18,917 nucleotides of DNA. Source: an uncultured Altererythrobacter sp. GTDB lineage: Bacteria > Pseudomonadota > Alphaproteobacteria > Sphingomonadales > Sphingomonadaceae. A model generated the notes under the pieces. The model did no database searches, was not told where the DNA came from, and saw only the letters and a list, made by a program, of their open reading frames with translations. Positions 1-6,636 of this stretch are shown here, piece after piece (within the stretch, counting starts at the first letter, position 1; the number at the start of each line of letters is the position of its first letter). The stretch spans positions 1-18,917 of the forward strand of contig CALLIO010000280.1 in assembly GCA_938009055.1 (NCBI GenBank), in the 5' to 3' direction. A program made the position numbers and the translations under genes.

Positions 1-861
1 AGTCATAATTACCCCGCCAATCATGCGGGTGGAAACGCCCCAGCTGGTAGTGTGGCAATGGGTTTCCTTGCCCTCGCGTGATTGGAAAGTGATACCCGCA
101 GCTTCGGAAAAATTTGTTCCGAGATAGTGCGAAGTGCCCGCCTGCAGCGCCTTGCCATCTTGCATCATCGCTTCGATCGACCATGTTTCAACCGCACCGG
201 GGAAACGCTCGTTCTCAGGCTTCTCGCCAGTCACAACAGGTATAGCGAGATCTTCTTCAGCACAGGCACGATACATTTCCAGCGCCCGCTGCGTTTCGGT
301 CAGAGCATCTTCCTGGCTTTCATGCGCCGTATGCCCTTCTTGCCACAGGAACTCGCTGGTACGCAGGAACATCCGCGTGCGCATTTCCCAGCGCACAACA
401 TTGGCCCATTGATTGGTCAGTAGAGGCAGATCGCGCCAGCTTTGCACCCAGCGCGCCATGGCATCGCCGATAATGGTCTCTGACGTTGGGCGCACAACCA
501 GCGGCTCTTCGAGTTTGGCTTCAGGATCAGGCACCAGCCCGCCCTCGCCATCGCCGATCAGCCGGTGATGGGTAACGACCGCCATTTCCTTGGCGAACCC
601 TTCGACATGCTCGGCCTCGCGCTCGAAATTGGCGAGCGGAATGAAGATCGGGAAGTAGCAGTTCTGAACGCCCGCGGCTTTGATCCGATCATCCATCAGA
701 CGCTGGATGCGTTCCCAAATGCCATAGCCCCACGGCTTGATAACCATGCAGCCGCGCACGCCCGATTCCTCGGCCATATCAGCGGCGGTGATGACTTCCT
801 GATACCAAGCGGCGAAATCGTCTTCGCGCTTGGTGTTCAATGCGTGGCGAATGTTGGACAT
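1..861 (-). CDS. proS: Prolyl-tRNA synthetase, archaeal/eukaryotic-type, 3' part outside the window
   Basis: Charges tRNA-Pro with proline in the cytoplasm. Only the N-terminal 287 codons are in the window; the gene runs off the left edge in frame. Translating the minus strand from the ATG at 861 gives a start MSNIRHALNTKREDDFAAWY, then VRGCMVIKPWGYGIWE, a class II motif 2 block (RWEMRTRMFLRTSEFLWQEG, then HTAH) and, at the window edge, TTSWGVSTRMIGGVIMT. These blocks are typical of the compact ProRS shared by archaea, eukaryotes and some bacteria, not of the long bacterial form with an inserted editing domain. The start is fixed by the family N-terminus; the ribosome site is weak (GGAA, about 8 bases upstream). 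It lies 42 bases downstream of phaR on the same strand and could be read through from it. Family certain; subtype assigned from motif memory. Confidence 0.95.
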   Translation of the reverse strand, partial: MSNIRHALNTKREDDFAAWYQEVITAADMAEESGVRGCMVIKPWGYGIWERIQRLMDDRIKAAGVQNCYFPIFIPLANFEREAEHVEGFAKEMAVVTHHRLIGDGEGGLVPDPEAKLEEPLVVRPTSETIIGDAMARWVQSWRDLPLLTNQWANVVRWEMRTRMFLRTSEFLWQEGHTAHESQEDALTETQRALEMYRACAEEDLAIPVVTGEKPENERFPGAVETWSIEAMMQDGKALQAGTSHYLGTNFSEAAGITFQSREGKETHCHTTSWGVSTRMIGGVIMT

Positions 862-903
862 AGGTTCCGATGTGTTCGATCAATTGAAAGAGGCGCGTTG
901 GGG

Positions 904-1461
904 CTATTTGCCCAGCTCGTCCAGCTTCTTTTGCATCTGGGCCATCTGTTCGCGAAGAAGGGCTATCTCGTCGCCAGAGGTTTCTTTGGGCTCTGGCGCG
1001 GAACTGGCCTTAGATGACGGCATGAAAGCGTCGGTCGCAGCCTTCATCATCGCCATATTTGTCTCGTGGATTTTGGCGAGCGGCGAATTGCCCAATCCCT
1101 GCTCGAACATTTCCTTAATCGAACCCTGGTTCTGGCGGAAATTGTTCATGCTCGCCTCAAGGTAAGACGGCATCAGCGATTGCATGGAATTGCCATACAT
1201 GCCGATCAATTGGCGAAGGAAGCTGACCGGCAGCATCTGCTCGCCGCTCGATTCCTCGTCCATGATAATCTGCGTGAGGATCGAATGCGTGATGTCGTCA
1301 CCCGTTTTCGCGTCGAGCACTTGGAACTCGACATTCTCGCGCACCATTTTGGCCAGATCATCGAGCGTAATATAGCTTGACGAGCTGGTGTTGTAGAGCC
1401 GCCGATTGGCGTATTTCTTGATGATGACGCTGCCGCCATCTTCCTGCGATTTCTTGGGCAT
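904..1461 (-). CDS. phaR: Polyhydroxyalkanoate synthesis regulator PhaR
   Basis: DNA-binding regulator that represses phasin and other PHA granule genes and senses polymer by binding it. The 185-residue protein opens with the diagnostic PHB/PHA accumulation regulator domain (about residues 10-70: VIIKKYANRRLYNTSSSSYI, then LDDLAKMVRE and DAKTGDDITHSILTQII). A second PHB-accumulation region follows (about 75-120, LPVSFLRQLIGMYGNSMQ), and it ends in a predicted coiled coil (LLREQMAQMQKKLDEL). An ATG 45 bases upstream is in frame, but the ATG at 1461 has a good AGGAG about 8 bases before it and matches the family N-terminus, so I chose it. A 17-base palindrome lies 39-55 bases upstream and could be an autoregulatory operator. 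No PHA synthase or phasin gene is in this window. Confidence 0.93.
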   Translation of the reverse strand: MPKKSQEDGGSVIIKKYANRRLYNTSSSSYITLDDLAKMVRENVEFQVLDAKTGDDITHSILTQIIMDEESSGEQMLPVSFLRQLIGMYGNSMQSLMPSYLEASMNNFRQNQGSIKEMFEQGLGNSPLAKIHETNMAMMKAATDAFMPSSKASSAPEPKETSGDEIALLREQMAQMQKKLDELGK

Positions 1462-1499
1462 GGTTATACTCCTATGTCCCCGATTTGCCCTACTTAGCA

Positions 1500-1516
1500 G
1501 CTGCACAATGTGCAGC
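1500..1516. promoter_or_regulatory. Palindrome upstream of phaR, candidate PhaR operator
   Basis: The arms GCTGCAC and GTGCAGC surround a 3-base centre, giving a perfect 7-bp dyad, and an overlapping GCAGCTGC occupies 1497-1504. It sits in the 67-base gap between alr and phaR, 39-55 bases before the phaR ATG, where a promoter would be expected. TGC-rich dyads of the form CTGC...GCAG are, from memory, the reported targets of PhaR in Rhodobacter and Paracoccus, but with 3-4 bases between the half-sites; here the CTGC-GCAG spacing is 7. There is no T-run after it on either strand, so a terminator for alr is less likely. Confidence 0.45.
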
Positions 1517-1528
1517 GCAACATCGAGA

Positions 1529-2578
1529 TCATAGGAAACCGAAGCGTTGTCCCAATACGGTCAGCAATTCATATTGAGATAGAGTGGTTTGCTGCGCAGC
1601 ATCGGGTAGCGAATAAGGGATGGCGAGCCAGTCTCCCTCGCCCAAATCCGGTCTGGAAGTAAGGTCAACAACGACCATATCCATCGACACTTTGCCAAGC
1701 AGCGGAAGCAGCGATTCGCCGTGCAGCAAATGGCCGTCACTTTGCGCATTCCAGCTGCGCAAGAATCCGTCCGCATATCCGATTGAGACAACCCCGACTC
1801 GCATTTCACCAGGAGCCGTGAACTGTGCGTTATATCCCACGCTCTCGCCCGCTTTGAGCTGACGGGTCTGGATTATTGCAGCCTCCGGGTAGGCGACCTG
1901 CTGGATGGTTTCCGCCAATTCAGGCCGCGCAATACCGCCATAAAGCGACAATCCGGGCCGTGTCAGATTGAAATGATAGTCGCCGCCCAGTGCAATACCG
2001 GCACTGTTGGCAAGGCTGGCGCGTTGATGCGATTTGGCGCTAATTATTGTGCGGAATTCGGCAAGCTGACGTACATTCATCGCATTTTCTTCATCCGCAC
2101 AAGCAAGGTGCGACATCAGGCAATCGACCTTGAGCGACTGGATTGATGGGTCGGAAATTTCATATGGCGAAATTCCCAGCCGGTTGATGCCCGTATCGAC
2201 CATGAGATGGCACAGTTCCCCACCCGCTTCATGCCAGCGATGCGCTTGGCTGAGCGAATTGATGACCGGGATTGCACCTACCTCTAGTGCAAAGCGCACA
2301 TCGTCATCCGTCGACGGACCGTGAAGCACTGCGATTGCTTGCGGCGACACATGGGCGGCGACTGCCTCAACCTCGTTCCAATGCGCGATGAAGAAGGTTT
2401 CCGCCCCGGCATCGCGCATCGCCGGAACGCAGCGATCGACACCTAAGCCGTAGCAATCGGCCTTGACCGCCGCGCCAGCATTTGCGGTGCCTGAAAGCTG
2501 GTCGAGCGCGCGCCAATTGTGCGCCAGCGCATTGCTATCAATCCAGAGCCGTAAGCTCGGCGAAGGTTGCTTAGCCAT
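1529..2578 (-). CDS. alr: Alanine racemase
   Basis: PLP enzyme interconverting L- and D-alanine for peptidoglycan synthesis in the cytoplasm. At 349 residues it is close to the family norm. Seen: the PLP-lysine block AAVKADCYGLG (Lys39), the PLP barrel strands with MVDTGINRLG (about 126-135), LANSAGIAL and RPGLSLYGG, then the second-domain catalytic tyrosine in ESVGYNAQFTAPGEM (Tyr249), IGYADGF and KVSMDMVVVDLT. The open frame extends 20 codons upstream into the transporter gene, but the ATG at 2578 is preferred: it gives the usual short N-terminus, a purine-rich GAAGAGG lies directly before it, and it overlaps the transporter stop by 8 bases, which suggests translational coupling. Placement after a transporter in a radA-led operon does not itself explain function. 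Confidence 0.96.
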   Translation of the reverse strand: MAKQPSPSLRLWIDSNALAHNWRALDQLSGTANAGAAVKADCYGLGVDRCVPAMRDAGAETFFIAHWNEVEAVAAHVSPQAIAVLHGPSTDDDVRFALEVGAIPVINSLSQAHRWHEAGGELCHLMVDTGINRLGISPYEISDPSIQSLKVDCLMSHLACADEENAMNVRQLAEFRTIISAKSHQRASLANSAGIALGGDYHFNLTRPGLSLYGGIARPELAETIQQVAYPEAAIIQTRQLKAGESVGYNAQFTAPGEMRVGVVSIGYADGFLRSWNAQSDGHLLHGESLLPLLGKVSMDMVVVDLTSRPDLGEGDWLAIPYSLPDAAQQTTLSQYELLTVLGQRFGFL

Positions 2579-4199
2579 CCTCTTCAAAGTCTTTCGGTGG
2601 TCCGCCTGCCAGCCCCCACCATGCGACGAGCGTTGCAATCAAAACGAAGATCCAAGTGTACCAAAGCCCGGCATAAAGATCGCCTGTGCTCGCAACGATG
2701 AACAGCGCGATGAAGGGCAAGAAGCCGCCGAAATAGCCCGCACCGAAATGATAGGGGATCGACATGGAACTATAGCGGATTTTGGCTGGGAACATCTCTG
2801 TCAGCAGGGCTGCGACCGAGCCGTAATTCGCCGCTGACAACCCTCCGAGCAAGACCAGCAGCGCCACGATGCCGATCATCGCGCCAATGCTGGGGACGGT
2901 CTCTGAAAAGTCATAACCATTGGCGGACAAAAAGCTTTCTAATTGCGCCGCGCGGGCGGTGCCATCGTCCCACTCGTAAGCCGACAAATCCATCGCCGTA
3001 TCGCCTGCTTGTAAGGCTGCGGCATCGCCTTTGGTAACTGAATAGGAAATGCCGATATTGGTCAGGTCTTGCATCAAGCGTCCGCATTGCGAAGCTTGTT
3101 CCTCTGCCACCGGATCATATTCGCATTGCGCGCCGGCAATAGTGACCGGCGAACTTTGCTGGGCTTCCTCCAAAGCCGGATTTGCGAGCGAGCCCAGCCC
3201 CCAAAACACTGGAAACAACAGCGCCAAAGTCGCGATGTTGCCCCAGATAATTGGCTTGCGGCGACCGACCTTGTCGGACCATTTGCCGACCAGAATATAA
3301 AGGCCAAGCGAGAGCAGACCGCCAATTCCGATCAAAATCTCCGCTGTCACATCATCCATCCGCATCGGCCCTTTGAGGAAGGATAACGAATAGAAGAATG
3401 CGGTGTACCAGATCGTGGTTAGGCCAGCGGCAACGCCGAACAGCGCAACAAAGATGCGCTTGATATTGCCGGGGTAAGTGAAGCTTTCGACGAAGGGGTT
3501 TTTGGACATCTCGCCCGCTTCCTTCATCGCTTTGAAAACCGGGCTCTCGGACAATTTCAGCCGCATCCAAAGCGAGATACCAAGCAGGATGATTGAGAGC
3601 AGGAACGGCACGCGCCAGCCCCATTCGGCAAAGTCATCAGCAGGGATCAACGCGCGGCATGCCAGAACCACTGCGATCGAAAGGACAAATCCGCCGGCAA
3701 CGCTCGCTTGGATATAGCTGGTGTAATAGCCGCGCTTATCGGGCGGAGAATGTTCTGCAACATAGATTGCCGCACCGCCATATTCACCGCCGAGTGCAAG
3801 TCCTTGCAAGATGCGGAAGAGGATAATGATGATCGGCGCTGCGATACCAATGCTTTCGGCCGATGGCACGAGACCCACACCCGCCGTGGCGATTCCCATG
3901 AGGGTAACCGTGACAAGGAAAGTGTATTTGCGGCCCAGCCTGTCGCCCAGATATCCGAAAAGGATCGCGCCAACAGGCCGAAAGCCGAAGCCAACCGCGA
4001 ATGTGGCCCAGACATAAAGCAGGCTGAGCGTATCATTGCCTGCAGGGAAGAATACCGGGCTCAGCAGATAAGCGAGCGTCCCGTAGATGAAGAAATCATA
4101 CCACTCGAAAATCGTTCCAGCCGAGCTCGCGCCAATGACGAGTTTGATTTCATTCTCGCTTGGTTCAACGATCTCGCTGCTTGCTGCATTGTCAGCCAT
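2571..4199 (-). CDS. MFS transporter, metabolite:H+ symporter (MHS) type, with large periplasmic insertion
   Basis: Twelve-helix inner-membrane proton symporter. The 542-residue protein has MHS-family marks: GTIFEWYDFFIYG (28-40), the loop 2-3 signature GDRLGRK (85-91), GGEYGGAAIYVAEH with PPDKRG (137-157), a second-half SDKVGRRK (308-315) and EMFPAKIRYSS (468-478). This family includes ProP, ShiA and alpha-ketoglutarate or citrate permeases; the substrate cannot be assigned from sequence. Unusual is a hydrophilic stretch of about 100 residues (roughly 338-436, Cys359 and Cys372) between predicted helices 9 and 10, which standard topology puts in the periplasm. This explains the length against the usual 420-480. 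The start has GGGGGA several bases upstream. It lies 29 bases after the scaffold gene and overlaps alr by 8 bases. Confidence 0.93.
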   Translation of the reverse strand: MADNAASSEIVEPSENEIKLVIGASSAGTIFEWYDFFIYGTLAYLLSPVFFPAGNDTLSLLYVWATFAVGFGFRPVGAILFGYLGDRLGRKYTFLVTVTLMGIATAGVGLVPSAESIGIAAPIIIILFRILQGLALGGEYGGAAIYVAEHSPPDKRGYYTSYIQASVAGGFVLSIAVVLACRALIPADDFAEWGWRVPFLLSIILLGISLWMRLKLSESPVFKAMKEAGEMSKNPFVESFTYPGNIKRIFVALFGVAAGLTTIWYTAFFYSLSFLKGPMRMDDVTAEILIGIGGLLSLGLYILVGKWSDKVGRRKPIIWGNIATLALLFPVFWGLGSLANPALEEAQQSSPVTIAGAQCEYDPVAEEQASQCGRLMQDLTNIGISYSVTKGDAAALQAGDTAMDLSAYEWDDGTARAAQLESFLSANGYDFSETVPSIGAMIGIVALLVLLGGLSAANYGSVAALLTEMFPAKIRYSSMSIPYHFGAGYFGGFLPFIALFIVASTGDLYAGLWYTWIFVLIATLVAWWGLAGGPPKDFEEDG

Positions 4200-4228
4200 A
4201 ATTCCCCCAATTCACTCTTGTCGTGTCC

Positions 4229-4669
4229 CTAGCTTGGCTCATCGCCCAAGGAAAGTGCTCTCAATGCTGCCTGCCAGGGAAGCAGAATGGCACCATAGCG
4301 CCCGGGATGTTCGCGTGCCGGGATCAGCGCTTCAAAACCCGTCCAGTCAGGAACCATTGCGGATCCGTCCAGCCAACTCTCGATTTGATCAAGTGCGCGG
4401 GCAAGATCTTTGCGCGTTCTGCCCTTCAGATCGGTGGCGACTATTGCGCTTGCAGCTTGCCCCACAGCGCAGGCGGTAACCTGCAAGCCAATTTCGCTCA
4501 CTGCGCCATCTGGGTCGACCCGCAATCCGATTCCTAATGTGCTGCCACAAGTCTTTGAGCGCATTTCAGCGCGCAGCGGTAAGGCGTCACTCAACGGGTA
4601 TCGAGCAAGCTGGGTTGCCAGACCAAGCAATTGGGGATTGTAAAGCTTGGCGCTTTGCGGCGCGTTCAT
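4229..4669 (-). CDS. Iron-sulfur cluster assembly scaffold-like protein (NifU N-terminal/IscU family)
   Basis: 146 residues resembling the IscU/SufU/NifU-N scaffold fold, on which Fe-S clusters are built in the cytoplasm. Two of the three usual cluster cysteines are visible: Cys41 in RSKTCGST and Cys67 in VTACAVGQA, followed by ASAIVATDLKGRT, a typical block. The third cysteine, expected near the C-terminus in an RxxC context, appears replaced: the segment reads HPGRYGAILLPWQAAL. So it may not hold a cluster in the standard way, or may use another ligand. Its ATG overlaps the cvpA stop (ATGA), so it is translationally coupled to cvpA. No iscS, sufBCDS or hscA is in the window. Family fairly sure; function as an active scaffold is inference. 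Confidence 0.82.
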   Translation of the reverse strand: MNAPQSAKLYNPQLLGLATQLARYPLSDALPLRAEMRSKTCGSTLGIGLRVDPDGAVSEIGLQVTACAVGQAASAIVATDLKGRTRKDLARALDQIESWLDGSAMVPDWTGFEALIPAREHPGRYGAILLPWQAALRALSLGDEPS

Positions 4670-5187
4670 TGCTCTTGTTCGGCCTCTTTACGCAAGGCTG
4701 CGCGGCGCTCGGCAATAATCTCGACCAAACTGCGCGAACCGGCATCGACCATTGGGTAGGTTTGGGCAGTGGTAATCCAGACGGGTCGGCCCTTGTAACC
4801 CCAGATTGTGTCATACCCCAGCGTCAGGACTGAAAAGGCGAAGACTGCAATCAATGCTCCCTTTACCGCGCCAAATCCGAAGCCCAGGACGCGGTCAATC
4901 GGGCCCAGAACGGACTGTTTCGACGCTTCTCCCACATTGCCTGCGATCAGTTTCATCGCCGCATAGGGGATGAGCAAGAGAAGCACGAAGGCGAGGATCG
5001 AGGGGGTTGGCTCGACATCGAGATAGCCGCGCAAAGCCTCAGTCAGTGGTGTGTGAAGATAGTGGACTGCAAAAGCGGCAAGGATCCAAGCGGCCAGCGA
5101 GAGCACTTCTTGCACCAGCCCGCGCATGAATCCTCCAAACGCGGCCACCCCCACGATTATCAGCACGATGATGTCAAATCCGGTCAT
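4666..5187 (-). CDS. cvpA: CvpA family membrane protein
   Basis: 173-residue inner-membrane protein of the CvpA family, named for a role in colicin V production in E. coli and linked in other bacteria to envelope integrity. The start MTGFDIIVLIIVGVAAFGGF, then RGLVQEVLSL is a classic CvpA opening, and four hydrophobic segments are visible (about residues 4-21, 28-46, 62-80 and 101-122) with the conserved IDRVLGFGFGAVKG before the fourth. The C-terminal 50 residues are soluble and end in a charged helix. A GGCGG lies just before the start. It begins 10 bases after radA and overlaps the next gene by 4 bases, so it belongs to the radA operon; adjacency of radA and cvpA is common in alphaproteobacteria (from memory). 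Confidence 0.92.
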   Translation of the reverse strand: MTGFDIIVLIIVGVAAFGGFMRGLVQEVLSLAAWILAAFAVHYLHTPLTEALRGYLDVEPTPSILAFVLLLLIPYAAMKLIAGNVGEASKQSVLGPIDRVLGFGFGAVKGALIAVFAFSVLTLGYDTIWGYKGRPVWITTAQTYPMVDAGSRSLVEIIAERRAALRKEAEQEQ

Positions 5188-5197
5188 TGCCGCCAGA

Positions 5198-6565
5198 TTA
5201 TGCTGAAGCCATCACCTGGTCAACGAGGTTTGAGAGTTGTTTGACAGTTGAATATTTGAGCTTGGAAGGTTTTACCTTGGCATCCCCTGGCCCGAACCCC
5301 TTGTCAAAGCCGAGTTTCGCCGCCTCCTTCGCGCGCAAATCGGCATGGGCAACGGGGCGCACCTCGCCCGCCAAAGAAACTTCGCCGAACCACACGCTGT
5401 GCGATGGGAGGGGCTTGTCGCTAAGCGCAGAAATGAGCGCAGCGGCCACTGCCATATCAGCGCCGGGATCTGACAGACGGTAGCCGCCAGCAATGTTGAG
5501 ATAGACCTCTGCGGAGCTAAAGCTGAGTCCGCAGCGCGCCTCAAGCACGGCAAGCAACATGGCCAATCGGCTGTTGTCCCATCCCACAACCGAGCGCCTC
5601 GGCGTAGCGCCTGATTGCAGCCGCACGATTAGCGCTTGTATCTCGACCAGCACAGGCCTCGTCCCTTCAAGCGCGGGAAAGACCGCGCTGCCCGCTAGTG
5701 GGTGATCCCGTCCTGACAGGAATAGCATAGAGGGGTTTGATACCTCTTGGAGTCCCTCACTCTCCATTGAGAAGACGCCAATCTCGTCCACAGCACCAAA
5801 CCGGTTCTTGAGCGCGCGTAGGATACGATATTGATGGCTGCGCTCGCCTTCAAAACTCATCACCACATCGACCATATGTTCGAGCACGCGCGGTCCTGCG
5901 ATATTGCCATCCTTGGTCACATGCCCGACCAACACGAGAACAACATTGTTTTCCTTGGCATAGCGGATCAGTTCGAGCGCGCAGCCACGCACTTGGCTGA
6001 CCGTTCCGGGCGCGCCCTCGATTGTGTCGGAATGCATCGTCTGGATCGAATCGATGACCAGCATGTCTGGCGAATCCATCGATCCCAATGTCGTGAGAAT
6101 GTCGCGCACGGATGTTTCCGAGGCGAGCTGTAGGGGCGCATCAGCAAGCCCCAGTCTCGACGCGCGCATCCGCACTTGTCCGGCCGCCTCCTCTCCGCTG
6201 ACATAGACAACATTTCCCCCATCGCGGGCGATCCGAGCCGCTGTTTGCAGGAGTAGTGTGGACTTTCCGATGCCGGGGTCCCCGCCCATCAGGATTGCCG
6301 AGCCGGGGACAAGCCCCCCGCCCAGCGCTCTGTCCAATTCCGCTGAGCCCGTTTTGCGCCGTGTAGGCAGTTCAGAAGGCGCATCGAGCGGCACGAATTT
6401 CACTGGCCGCCCACCGCTAGACAGATCGTGCTTTTGCGAAAAGACTGTCGCAGGTGCTTCCTCAGCCAGCGTATTCCACTCACCGCAATCTGGGCATTGC
6501 CCCTGCCATTTTTGGGACACGCTGCCGCAAGCTTGGCAAACATAACGCTTTTTCGACTTAGCCAT
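5198..6565 (-). CDS. radA: DNA repair protein RadA
   Basis: RecA-like ATPase that drives branch migration of recombination intermediates, working beside RecA. The 455-residue protein has the complete family layout: a four-cysteine zinc finger (Cys10, 13, 24, 27), Walker A GGDPGIGKST (94-103), Walker B MLVIDSIQT (about 168-176), the RadA-specific KNRFG motif (253-257) and a Lon-protease-like C-terminal domain (about 290-450; SSAEVYLNIAGGYRLSDPGA and VWFGEVSLAGEVRPV are visible). The ATG at 6565 gives the standard zinc-finger-proximal N-terminus and has AAGG upstream. It is the first gene of the minus-strand operon. A perfect GAAC-N7-GAAC (GTTC-N7-GTTC on this strand) lies 17-31 bases before the start, suggesting LexA control. 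Confidence 0.97.
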   Translation of the reverse strand: MAKSKKRYVCQACGSVSQKWQGQCPDCGEWNTLAEEAPATVFSQKHDLSSGGRPVKFVPLDAPSELPTRRKTGSAELDRALGGGLVPGSAILMGGDPGIGKSTLLLQTAARIARDGGNVVYVSGEEAAGQVRMRASRLGLADAPLQLASETSVRDILTTLGSMDSPDMLVIDSIQTMHSDTIEGAPGTVSQVRGCALELIRYAKENNVVLVLVGHVTKDGNIAGPRVLEHMVDVVMSFEGERSHQYRILRALKNRFGAVDEIGVFSMESEGLQEVSNPSMLFLSGRDHPLAGSAVFPALEGTRPVLVEIQALIVRLQSGATPRRSVVGWDNSRLAMLLAVLEARCGLSFSSAEVYLNIAGGYRLSDPGADMAVAAALISALSDKPLPSHSVWFGEVSLAGEVRPVAHADLRAKEAAKLGFDKGFGPGDAKVKPSKLKYSTVKQLSNLVDQVMASA

Positions 6566-6581
6566 GCACAGCCTTTAACGA

Positions 6582-6596
6582 GAACATAGTAAGAAC
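6582..6596. promoter_or_regulatory. Alphaproteobacterial LexA (SOS) box
   Basis: The sequence GAAC-ATAGTAA-GAAC, or GTTC-N7-GTTC read on the minus strand, exactly matches the direct-repeat LexA box known in alphaproteobacteria such as Rhodobacter, Rhizobium and Caulobacter. It is in the 71-base divergent gap between radA and the patatin-like gene, 17-31 bases before the radA ATG and 41 bases before the patatin ATG, so bound LexA could block either promoter. By random chance about 0.58 such matches are expected in the whole window on both strands, but only about 0.002 in this gap. Confidence 0.6.
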
Positions 6597-6636
6597 GCAA
6601 TTGCAAAGGGCGATTATCCCCGCCATCAGGCTTTCC

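Noticed and set aside
1500..1516. Intrinsic terminator for alr
   Set aside because: The stem is only 7 bp with a 3-base loop, and no run of T follows on the minus strand, so an operator is the better reading.
6601..6636. TTG start for the patatin-like gene giving 12 extra residues
   Set aside because: It lies only 4 bases from the LexA box, has no clear ribosome site and extends beyond the usual family N-terminus; the ATG at 6637 has AGG at good spacing.
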